From Trachythela sp. YZ-2020 (taxonomy: Eukaryota > Cnidaria > Anthozoa > Malacalcyonacea > Clavulariidae): a stretch of DNA of 64,000 nucleotides. The notes beneath the pieces were generated by a model. It saw nothing but the letters and a program-made list of their open reading frames with translations. It was not told the DNA's origin and made no database searches. The translations under genes were made by a program, and so were the position numbers. The number at the start of each line of letters is the position of its first letter. Position 1 is the stretch's first letter. The stretch is taken from contig JADLSH010000184.1 in NCBI GenBank assembly GCA_016169945.1, positions 3,534,001-3,598,000 of the forward strand. The letters are read 5' to 3'. Positions 1 through 9,700 of this stretch are shown in pieces.

Positions 1-1235
1 AGTGTATCACGATCCAAAAACACACTCTCGAAGCATATTACTTGCTTAGGCCTGAAAATTATGTTTTCCTACACTGTATTCCTTACTGAAAACCGTAGAC
101 GGCTTAGAAATAGATCTACACTGAAAGGGCGCTTTCAACCAAAAACAACCAATCACAACACCCACCCAACCATCCGTGCGTACAGCCATTGTCCCCAAAT
201 CACTTGCCCACGGATGACCAGGGTATCTTCTCAAAAAGTACCCTAGGAACAAGGTTGTAGGCACACATAAGGCTGGACACGAACGTAACAACACCCCATG
301 CAAGGATTAGACGGAACAACCCAACATGAGCTTAAATGGAGTATATAGAACCAGCTAATTGAATACGTGTACTATATTATACGTTTGTATCGATCAAACG
401 AGGAGAGGGGAAACTCTCAAACGAAGGAAAACTCTCATCACTGAACTCTCATTAAAATTTGAACCAGCTCAAAGTTGATGAAAATGCATGAGAGTTGATG
501 AAAGTTGGCGCTCAAACGCGAGCGAGAGTTGCACCTCTCGTTGAATCTCATCAATTCTCATCCTCGTTTGACCGGGGCGTAAACCTTATTTGATCCCACC
601 TCTTTGTCCGGGACAGTAAACAACCATACTGTGCATAATCGAGAGAAAACTTGCATTCCTGTTGTGAAAGCTGATGATGGCACGATACCTGGAAAAAATC
701 ACTTATTTACAGTAAATTGAGATGACAAAAACTAATAATACAATGGTGTCCACTCATCGAACATACTTTTTTAAATCTCAAAATTCTCCTCATCAAGAAT
801 TTGTACAACATATATATCACAACGAAATCGGAATGTCATTGCGGGATCAATTCTAAACTGTTCTCAAAGGGTCATCCAATGTTACCACAGAAAGAACCGT
901 AATATACAAAGAATTTTAGCCTTGCTTGATACGCAGTCAAACTGGATAAACTCTTCTGACACTGAAGCTTACACGCTGCGATTTGTCGGGCTGATTTCAG
1001 ATGCACGTTAATGATATTTGAAAAATACGTGGCAAACGTCATGACGAGGTCATCAACTGAAAATATTTGTCATTAACATTCAGCGAAACCTGAAATGGAC
1101 CCGACTAATCGCAGCGTGTAAACGTACTTTAAGTGGACGATTCATGATCAAGGTAGATTTTGGCTAGTTTTAAATTTACTTCACACATGATAAAAATTAT
1201 TGTTCTAAAGCATACAAATGACATTGTCACATATT
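1..1235. other. Intergenic, no recognisable gene
   Basis: No open frame here resembles a known protein. About 391-575 is an imperfect inverted repeat: a CAAACGAGGAGAG-like left end and a CTCATCCTCGTTTG right end, with AACTCTCATCA-like motifs between. It looks like an old fold-back element, but I find no target duplication. A clearer fold-back lies at 969-1121. Confidence 0.5.
969..1121. mobile_element. Fold-back MITE, family unknown
   Basis: TTACACGCTGCGATT at the left end is mirrored by AATCGCAGCGTGTAA at the right end. The imperfect match continues inward through CGGG, TTTCAG and CGTTAATGA. No coding capacity. No convincing target duplication was found, so the superfamily is open. Confidence 0.6.
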
Positions 1236-1308
1236 CAAGGTCGTCGCGAAGAGGGGGGGGGGGAGGAGGTGTGGAGGGTGAGACTTATCCCTCTTCGCGA
1301 CGGCCCTG
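1236..1308. mobile_element. Tiny hAT-like MITE (73 bp)
   Basis: The element is flanked by a perfect 8-bp direct repeat, CACATATT, at 1228-1235 and 1309-1316. Its ends are inverted repeats: CAAGGTCGTCGCGAAGAGGG on the left against CAGGGCCGTCGCGAAGAGGG (complement of the right end), differing by two transitions. A G-rich core separates them. An 8-bp duplication with CAGGG-type ends is characteristic of hAT elements. It is far too short to encode anything. Confidence 0.8.
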
Positions 1309-1316
1309 CACATATT

Positions 1317-2661
1317 AGTGTAAATAATATACCCACTCACCTATAGCACAATGAATGATCTAAAGAAAAAAATTAAGTACAGCAATATAACGGCTGAAAA
1401 ATAATGAAACACAGCGGACAATATATTGTACACTGCAATGGCATGATTAAAAAATGGCATGCAGCCATGCACCAAATGAAGGATTAAATGTGATTCATTT
1501 ATGAATTATGAATATAATATACCTCTAATATTGCTGCTGTTTGAAATAACTTGAGTATCACTTCAACTTTAGCATATAGTCCTTTGGAAGTCACAGCATT
1601 TTGTGAGACGAAATGTTGACACGAAATTATAAAAATGTACGACCAGCTGCACAAGAAAAATATCAATTATCCAATCAATAATTGAAAAATTATATGTCAT
1701 TTGGCCACACTGTACAATGAGGAAAAGTAGAGTCAGGGATGCCGGAGCAATGGTAGGGCGGAAGGGGGGGGGCGGAGCATTGATAAGGCAGAAGGGGGGG
1801 GCGGAGCATTGATAAGGCAGAAGGGGGGGGGGCAATGCGAACACAAGGGAAGTCTAAAAAGATCTAAAGAGATACAGAACGAAAACAATGGAAAGTTGGC
1901 TTTAACCTAAGAATTATCTTAAGGTGACTCCCTACGTTGTTTTCAAAAATGGAAAATGTACAATTTGAGATTCAAAATTTTGGACAATTATTAATAGTTA
2001 CAAAACAAAAAGTATTGGACTTAATATATAAAACAATACCTAAAGAGTTTTAAAATTTCCCAGAAAATCACTCAACTGCTGTTACTATGGCTTGTTGTCA
2101 TGTGACATTTCACTTGGAGGGTGCCATGGCTTTTAAATATTTTAACTCGTAAATAATGTTGGTTCCCCTAATACATTTTCCTAATTTGAAAATTTTTGGC
2201 AAGTACTAAATGGAATTCTTTTTGAAATAAGAGGTGGTGAGGTGAAGACAAAAGTTCTACTGTTAAACCTTCTGTTATGTACAACTACTTTACCAGTCTC
2301 TCACTTTCAGGTAAAATGGTTGTCTGACAATTCATGTACATTGCCGTACATTGCTGTTGGTTTAACCCATTAACCCATCATATGTCATAATTGTTTTTTG
2401 TCTTGTGACAGACAATTTTATTTGTCAATAGAAGAAGTGTTGAGCAATAAAGGGTTCAGCCCAAATTATACAAAAGGTACATTGACAAGATGATCAGGAC
2501 ACAGGGGAAGTTAACTATCTAGAATCATTACATACAATGATTATAAGTCTTTGAAATCAATGTTATTTCACACTGAAATTCCCTTCTGCGGGGCTTATCA
2601 TTAGAGGTGTATAATTTTACTTCTGATCTTTGAACTCTTAGCCTGGCCTGCATATGCTGTA
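1317..2661. other. Intergenic, no recognisable gene
   Basis: No recognisable coding sequence. 1741-1830 is a short GC-rich tandem repeat of about three 30-bp units (GGAGCATTGATAAGGCAGAA plus a G run). The remainder is unremarkable AT-rich sequence. Confidence 0.5.
1741..1830. repeat. Minisatellite, three 30-bp units
   Basis: Two near-identical 30-bp units contain GGAGCATTGATAAGGCAG followed by a run of 8-9 G. A diverged third unit precedes them. The antisense frame gives a proline-rich reading that is an artefact of the repeat. Confidence 0.75.
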
Positions 2662-2668
2662 TACAGTA

Positions 2669-2904
2669 CAGACACGGCCGCCCATAGGTGCTGGGTTGTC
2701 TGCAGAAATTCTAAACTTTGGGGACTTTGATATTATGTTGTCAAAGACCCAAAGGGTCATGTGTTCCTGTAGAACACTGATTTCCATAGTCTTGAACTTT
2801 TTGGGAAATCAGCTGGATTATGTCCTTCAATTTCTATTTGGGGGACCCCTTTAGTTCAGTTAAGGGGCAAATTTCCCCCCTTGCCTGCCCTCTGGGCAGC
2901 CCTG
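2669..2904. mobile_element. Degenerate hAT-like MITE
   Basis: TACAGTA at 2662-2668 and again at 2905-2911 flank a segment beginning CAGACACGGCCGCCCA. It ends TGGGCAGCCCTG, an imperfect inverted match. The 7-bp match and CAG ends suggest an old hAT-type insertion. There is a G/C-run core and no protein. Confidence 0.45.
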
Positions 2905-2911
2905 TACAGTA

Positions 2912-4191
2912 GTACCCCAGTCTTGCACTCAGGTTCATGCAACACTGTTGTGTGAGGACAGGTATCGCCCAACAAGCTAAGTTACTTGCCTTGGGAAAGA
3001 TCAAGGTATGTGTTTTTTTTATTTGAACATATTTAATCTTCATGTTTGAGCCAAAAGCACCATACAGCTTATTGCTGGCTCTCGCATGATTTACTGTATA
3101 TACTGACATTAACGTGCCTGTTATAATTATTTGAAAGCACATCACACACACACACACAACAAAAAAAGAAAAATAAGAAAACGTTCATCCAGTAGTATGA
3201 GATAAACGATTAGTGACAATTCCCTAGAACCATGCAAACACAGTTCTAATTTCTTTAAATCACTACTGGATGACCAAATGTTCCCTAATGTTTGCATATA
3301 GCAGAATGCAATGGTGTGTTTATTCTCAATGGTATAAGTTTCTCATGATTCTGCCATGTGATCGACACTTGCCAACTTGGCACCAAAACACAAAAATGGT
3401 TATAAAAGCTTTTCAAACCTGACTAACTTGGCTATACAAGATATTGAGCAAAGTGTGAACATGGGAAAATAGTAATCTCCCATAGCTGAAATCCCAGCTC
3501 TCAGGTCTCTCTGCCTGGATCTCGGCAAAGGGGATTACAGTGTTCTGCCTGAATTTCCTTTTCTGCGTTCGGGACGCCATCTTGGCAATCCCAAGGTACA
3601 AGGCAAATCCCGTCGGGATGAGGCAATGTTTTTACCATTGTGTTTGCCCCACTTTGCAAGATGGAATTTTATTGCGACCCCGAAAACTGTCAGGCAAAAG
3701 GGCGTATACACTGGGTCTTGATGTTGCCAAGCAACTTGGCTAACCAGGTAGAATCCCAGCCAAATTCGGTCAAACATATTTCAGATCCTGAATTCCAAGC
3801 TGTAATTTATAGTAACTCTATTATAACCATCAATATACAAAATTTGAATTGTTTATTAGAAATCAAATCTGGTCTAATTAAGGACAACTTGGTTGATATA
3901 AAACATATAGCAATAATGTTAAATAGTATAAAGACATCATAAAATATCGGTGAAGCGAGACATAAGTACAAATAATGCAATGCTAATGCTATATTCAAAT
4001 GGCAGCATGGCTGGATATTGCGTAATCACTCACCCTAGAGCTTGTACGATGTTGTACAAGAGCAGATATCCTTTGGAAATGAAACCAATTTCTTTGCTTC
4101 GCTTCTCCGCCATGGAGCTCAATGATTTTAAAGTAGATGTAGCTTTTTACAATATCTATAATGAATTATTCGGGTCTTGGAATCTGTGCAA
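2912..4191. other. Intergenic, no recognisable gene
   Basis: Several open frames of 60-107 codons occur on both strands, but they overlap one another and resemble no family I know. A short CA repeat lies near 3142-3158. I see no exon-intron structure. Confidence 0.45.
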
Positions 4192-4200
4192 GGCTGCAAG

Positions 4201-4396
4201 TAGACTTGCTCCAAGTCTGTCTCTTGGGAAAATGCGGGCGGAAGGAAATTAAGGCGGACGGCGGGCGGGCGGGACGCGATAAAATTGGAAGAGGAGACTC
4301 TCCGATCTCCCAATTTTCTCGCCGCCCGTCTCCCGCCCGCATTTTCGCGCGCCCTAATATACTCCCCCTATAAGAGACAGACTTGGAGCAAGTCTA
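4201..4396. mobile_element. Mutator-like fold-back MITE (196 bp)
   Basis: A perfect 9-bp target duplication, GGCTGCAAG, flanks the element (4192-4200 and 4397-4405). The ends are inverted repeats beginning TAGACTTGCTCCAAGTCTGT and continuing through CTCTT. The core is GC-rich with CGGGCGGGCGGGA and its complement. A 9-bp duplication is typical of MULE-type elements. Two other elements here (18801-18995, 56375-56432) share the TAG start and 9-bp duplication. Confidence 0.85.
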
Positions 4397-4600
4397 GGCT
4401 GCAAGCAACAACAATAACGCCACAGGGCACCTAAGTCGCAAAACCGACCGGTCTCAGATCAGTGGGTCACCACATTTCATCAAATTTCGGCTTAATTCCA
4501 TTTGCCGGTTGTTGAAAGCTCGAGTAGCTAGCGCTAACCCTGGAGAGTCTGGAGTGTGGCGGGGGGTACGGGGTTGATCATAGTCCGAGTTCCATAGTTC

Positions 4601-4693
4601 GTTCCCAGGGCATTTCCATTGGCTTTGGGGTTCCCAGGGCATTTCCATAGGCTTTTCCCCAAAGCCAAGGGAAATGCCCTGGGAACGAGGTTG
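4601..4693. repeat. Inverted repeat around CCAGGGCATTTCC
   Basis: GTTCCCAGGGCATTTCC occurs twice directly (4601 and about 4630) and once inverted (about 4669-4685), followed by GAACGAGGTTGAG. A similar CTGGGAACGAGGTTG end closes the duplicated unit near 59214-59230. This suggests a dispersed fold-back family. Confidence 0.6.
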
Positions 4694-4832
4694 AGACCGA
4701 GTGCATCATCACTGAGGACCCCTGGAAGTGTGAAAGGGCTGAGCTTGTCAGAATATTTTGAAAAATAAGATTGCTTAGCTAGTCGACCCCCCCGATAGTG
4801 CGCACCCCCTACACCTAACCAGCAAATTAATC

Positions 4833-4931
4833 CCTGTCCTAACACAAATCCTAAACCTAAGCAATACAATACAATACAATACAATTGTATTGTATTGTAT
4901 TGCTTAGGTTTAGGATTTGTGTTAGGACAGG
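4833..4931. repeat. Near-perfect 99-bp palindrome at a LINE junction
   Basis: The left arm reads CCTGTCCTAACACAAATCCT onward to a short (ACAAT)n run. The right arm is its reverse complement through (TGTAT)n. The arms differ only by one pentanucleotide unit at the centre. The right arm abuts the LINE fragment at 4932. The arm includes CCTAAACCTAAGC (4850-4862), which recurs directly after the LINE tail (5860-5872). Confidence 0.85.
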
Positions 4932-5859
4932 ACACCGAAATCAATAATGATCTTATCAAGATACGGAACTGGTGCTGTGACAACTTGCTTTTGTTAAACC
5001 CCGATAAAACCGAACTGATTTTATACGGAAGCAGACAAATGATTTCCAAACTCCCAGATTTTCAGCTCACTTTATTGGGAAAGGAACTTATTCCAGCGCA
5101 AACTGTAAAAGACCTGGGTGTTACGTTTGACAAGAACTTGAACTTTAATGAACATATCCTAAAAACCGTTTCATCTTGCATGTCTAGTTTAGGTCAAATA
5201 AGTCGAGTTAAACATGTTTTAAAGAAAGAGCTACTTGTTACTGTGATTAATTCACTAGTCTTTAGCAAGTTATATTATTGTTCAGCGGTCTGGTCAAATA
5301 CTACAGATCTCTACAGATCGGAATGTACGAAAACTTCAAGGAATACAGAACTTTGCGGCCCGTATTATCAGTGGAACCAGAAAATACGACCATATTACTC
5401 CTGTATTAAAGGAACTACGATGGTACCTGTAAAACTACAACTTTACTATCGCGAAGCCATCATGGCCTTTAAATGCATGACAGGAACGGCGCCTACGTAT
5501 CTAAGTTCGCAATTTGTAAGTCGAGGTAGTGTAAGTGGAAGGTCAACTAGACAATCTACACAATTGAACATTCCACTTCTAAAAACGGCATCAGGACATA
5601 GGACCTTTTATTTTAGAACTGTTAAATTGTGGAATGACTTATGCCCAGAACTTAAGTTGAGTATGACAATTCGAGATTTTAAACGTAAATTAAAGAGTAT
5701 TTTATTCGAACAATTTTTATTAGAATGCATGTAGGAACATTGTATATTTTAGCTCTAGGTTTTACTATATTATACATATATTATTGTTAATTAGGTAATT
5801 GTCACTGAAAAGCCCCAATGGGGAGTTGTCAATAAAATATTGTATTGTATTGTATTGTA
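4932..5859 (+). mobile_element. 5'-truncated LINE (CR1/L2-like) with (TATTG)n tail
   Basis: An open frame to the stop at 5734 encodes about 265 residues of the C-terminal part of a non-LTR reverse transcriptase. Visible motifs are NPDKTELILYG and KDLGVTFDKNLNF of the thumb region, then TAPTYLSSQF and a final WNDLCPELKL...FKRKLKSIL block. The frame before 4932 is flanking DNA. After the stop comes a 3' UTR and a (TATTG)4 tail at 5839-5859. CCTAAACCTAAGC occurs on both sides and is the candidate 13-bp target duplication. The polymerase core and endonuclease are absent. The middle of the frame (about 5305-5400) matches the family less well, so a compensated frameshift is possible. Confidence 0.8.
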
Positions 5860-5937
5860 CCTAAACCTAAGCCTAATCCTTGTGATGCCATTTCGAGATG
5901 GATAGTCAGCTCAATACTCATCTATTGGCTTGCTTCA

Positions 5938-6272
5938 CAGTGGCGTGCTGGCTTGTGTTCGCCAGGGGAGGCCAGGCGGCCAGCTGCAAATTTGGCGCCC
6001 CCTTGTAATTTGTGTATGGTTGAGCGTCGTAGGCGCGAGACGTCTAGGGGGGTCCGGGGCATGCCCCCCCGGAAACATTTTGAAATTTAGAGTCTCTGAA
6101 ATGCCATTTCTTGCGTTTTGGGAGGCGATTTGACGGAATTCTGAGAATTACAAACATCGTAAAAAAGAAAATGAAGAAGAAACAACACATTCAAGAGTTT
6201 GAATAAATATATAATTCATAGAAGGATTAGTCGAAGGCATGTCGCCCCCCCCCCCCTACCAGCACGCCACTG
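5938..6272. mobile_element. hAT-like MITE (335 bp)
   Basis: The ends are inverted repeats CAGTGGCGTGCTGG and CCAGCACGCCACTG. The flanks TTGCTTCA and GTGCTTCA match at 7 of 8 positions, as expected of an aged 8-bp duplication. The interior has long C and G runs and no transposase. Its ends are very close to those of the element at 27091-27485. Confidence 0.8.
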
Positions 6273-6280
6273 GTGCTTCA

Positions 6281-6730
6281 AAGCATTGAAAAACTTCATT
6301 AGAAGCTGAACTTTTCGTGAGGGAACGTCACTGGGGAGCATCACACTCCCGGTAATTAATTTCATTTTTCAAAAGGAACGGGAAAAGGTACTTAATTACC
6401 AAACGAAAGAACGAATTCTTTTAGCAGAGGAAAATTACAAATTCCTTTACTTAAATCTTTCATATTATTATACATTGTAGTCACTACGTAAGTACGTATC
6501 TTCTTATTGGCTAATTGCTTACAGTGATATATGGCAATCACGCAACCTACACATAATTAGGTTATCAGCTAGCAGATAACTCATTTCTTAATAGGTTGAG
6601 CCTGCAGTACGTACTTTTTTCGCGAGCGGCAGCTTTACACACTAACACACAAGAACCTTACTACTTTACTACTTCATGTTAGGAACACATAATAGTTTAT
6701 TAGTTTGAGTTAAATAAGTAGATGATGTTA
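6281..6730. other. Intergenic spacer before the satellite
   Basis: I see no gene, repeat or motif in this stretch. The satellite begins abruptly after TGATGTTAGGAT. Confidence 0.5.
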
Positions 6731-9700
6731 GGATAGGGTCGGGTTTAGGGTCGGGTTTAGGGTCGGGTTTAGGGTCGGGTTTAGGGTCGGGTTTAGGGTC
6801 GGGTTTAGGGTCGGGTTTAGGGTCGGGTTTAGGGTCGGGTTTAGGGGTCGGGTTTAGGGGTCGGGTTTAGGGTCAGGTTTAGGTCAGGTTTAGGTCGGGT
6901 TTAGGTCGGGTTTAGGGTCAGGTTTAGGGTCAGGTTTAGGAGTCAGGTTTAGGGTCGGGTTTAGGAGTCAGGTTTAGGTCAGGTTTTGGGTCGGGTTTTG
7001 GGTCGGGTTTTTGGGTCGGGTTTAGGGTCGGGTTTAGGGTCGGGTTTAGGGTCGGGTTTAGGGTCGGGTTTAGGGGTCGGGTTTAGGGGTCGGGTTTAGG
7101 GTCGGGTTTAGGGTCGGGTTTAGGGTCGGGTTTAGGGTCGGGTTTAGGGTCGGGTTTAGTGTCGGGTTTAGGGTCAGGTTTAGGGTCAGGTTTAGGTCGG
7201 GTTTAGGTCAGGTTTAGGTCAGGTTTAGGGTCGGGTTTAGGAGTCAGGTTTAGGTCAGGTTTAGGTCAGGTTTAGGTCAGGTTTAGGGTCGGGTTAGGTC
7301 GGGTTTAGGTCAGGTTTAGGTCAGGTTTAGGGTCAGGTTTAGGGTCAGGTTTAGGGTCAGGTTTAGGTCAGGTTTAGGGGTCAGGTTAGGGTCAGGTTTA
7401 GGGTCAGGTTTAGGTCAGGTTTAGGGGTCAGGTTTAGGTCAGGTTTAGGGTCAGGTTTAGGGTCGGGTTTAGGGTCAGGTTTAGGTCAGGTTTAGGGTCG
7501 GGTTTAAGGTCAGGTTTAGGAGTCAGGTTTAGGGTCAGGTTTAGGGTCAGGTTTAGGGTCGGGTTTAGGTCAGGTTTAGGAGTCAGGTTTAGGGTCAGGT
7601 TTAGGGTCGGGTTTAGGGTCAGGTTTAGGAGTCAGGTTTAGGGGTCGGGTTTAGGGTCGGGTTTAGGGTCAGGTTTAGGAGTCAGGTTTAGGTCGGGTTT
7701 AGGGTCGGGTTTAGGAGTCGGGTTTAAGGTCAGGTTTAGGTCAGGTTTAGGTCAGGTTTAGGGTCGGGTTTAGGTCAGGTTTAGGGTCAGGTTTAGGTCG
7801 GGTTTAGGTCAGGTTTAGGTCAGGTTTAGGGTCAGGTTTAGGGTCGGTTTAGGGTCAGGTTAGTGTCAGGTTTAGGTCAGGTTTAGGGTCAGGTTTAGGA
7901 GTCAGGTTTAGGGTCAGGTTTAGGGTCGGGTTTAGGGTCAGGTTTAGGAGTCAGGTTTAGGGTCAGGTTTAGGGTCAGGTTTAGGGTCAGGTTTAGGTCA
8001 GGTTTAGGAGTCAGGTTTAGGAGTCAGGTTTAGGGTCAGGTTTAGAGTCAGGTTTAGGGTCAGGTTTAGGGTCAGGTTTAGAGTCAGGTTTAGGAGTCAG
8101 GTTTAGGGTCAGGTTTAGGGTCAGGTTTAGGGTCAGGTTTAGGGTCAGGTTTAGGTCAGGTTAGGGTCAGGTTTAGGTCAGGTTTAGGTCAGGTTTAGGG
8201 TCGGGTTTAGGTCAGGTTTAGGTCAGGTTTAGGAGTCGGGTTTAGGGTCGGGTTTAGGGTCAGGTTTAGGGTCAGGTTTAGGTCGGGTTTAGGGTCGGGT
8301 TTAAGGTCAGGTTTAGGGTCAGGTTTAGGTCAGGTTTAGGGTCAGGTTTAGGAGTCAGGTTTAGGTCAGGTTTAGGTCAGGTTTAGGGTCAGGTTTAGGT
8401 CAGGTTTAGGTCAGGTTTAGGGTCAGGTTTAGGGTCAGGTTTAGGTCAGGTTTAGGTCAGGTTTAGGTCAGGCTTAGGGTCAGGTTTAGGAGTCAGGTTT
8501 AGGTCAGGTTTAGGGTCAGGTTAGGAGTCAGGTTTAGGAGTCGGGTTTAAGGTCAGGTTTAAGGTCGGGTTTAGGGGTCAGGTTTAGGAGTCGGGTTTAG
8601 GTCAGGTTTAGGGTCAGGTTTAGGGTCGGGTTTAGGGTCGGGTTTAGGGTCAGGTTTAGGAGTCAGGTTTAGGGTCAGGTTTAGGTCAGGTTTAGGGTCA
8701 GGTTTAGGTCGGGTTTAGGGTCAGGTTTAGGGTCAGGTTTAGGTCAGGTTTAGGTCGGGTTTAGGGTCAGGTTTAGGGTCAGGTTTAGGTCAGGTTTAGG
8801 GTCGGGTTTAGGTCAGGTTTAGGTCAGGTTTAGGAGTCAGGTTTAGGGTCAGGTTTAGGGTCGGGTTTAGGTCAGGTTTAGGGTCAGGTTTAGGTCGGGT
8901 TTAGGTCAGGTTAGGGTCGGGTTTAGGGTCAGGTTTAGGTCAGGTTTAGGGTCGGGCTTAGGTCAGGTTTAGGTCAGGTTTAGGTCAGGTTTAGGTCAGG
9001 TTTAGGGTCAGGTTTAGGGTCAGGTTTAGGGTCAGGTTTAGGTCGGGTTTAGGTCGGGTTTAGGGTCAGGTTTAGGGTCAGGTTTAGGGTCAGGTTTAGG
9101 TCAGGTTTAGGTCAGGTTTAGGTCGGGTTTAGGTCAGGTTTAGGGTCAGGTTTAGGGTCGGGTTTAGGAGTCGGGTTTAGGGTCAGGTTTAGGTCGGGTT
9201 TAGGTCAGGGTTTAGGGTCAGGTTTAGGAGTCAGGTTTAGGAGTCAGGTTTAGGGTCAGGTTTAGGGTCGGGTTTAGGGTCAGGTTTAGGGTCAGTTTAG
9301 GAGTCAGGTTTAGGAGTCAGGTTTAGGTCGGGTTTAGGTCAGGTTTTAGGTCGGTCAGGTTAGGTCAGGTTTAGGTCGGGTTTAGGGTCAGGTTTAGGGT
9401 CAGGTTTAGGGTCAGGTTTAGGTCAGGTTTAGGGTCAGGTTTAGGAGTCAGGTTTAGGTCAGGTTTAGGGTCAGGTTTAGGGTCAGGTTTAGGTCAGGTT
9501 TAGGGTCAGGTTTAGGGTCAGGTTTAGGGTCGGGTTAGGGTCAGGTTTAGGGTCGGGCTTAGGTCGGGTTTAGGTCGGTCAGGTTTAGGGTCAGGTTTAG
9601 GTCGGGTTAGGGTCGGGTTTAGGGTCGGGTTTAGGGTCAGGTTTAGGTCAGGTTTAGGTCGGGTTTAGGTCAGGTTTAGGGTCAGGTTTAAGGTCGGCTT

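Noticed and set aside
4534..5049. 171-codon minus-strand frame across the LINE palindrome
   Set aside because: It runs through the palindrome, the pentamer repeat and the antisense of the LINE; not a gene.
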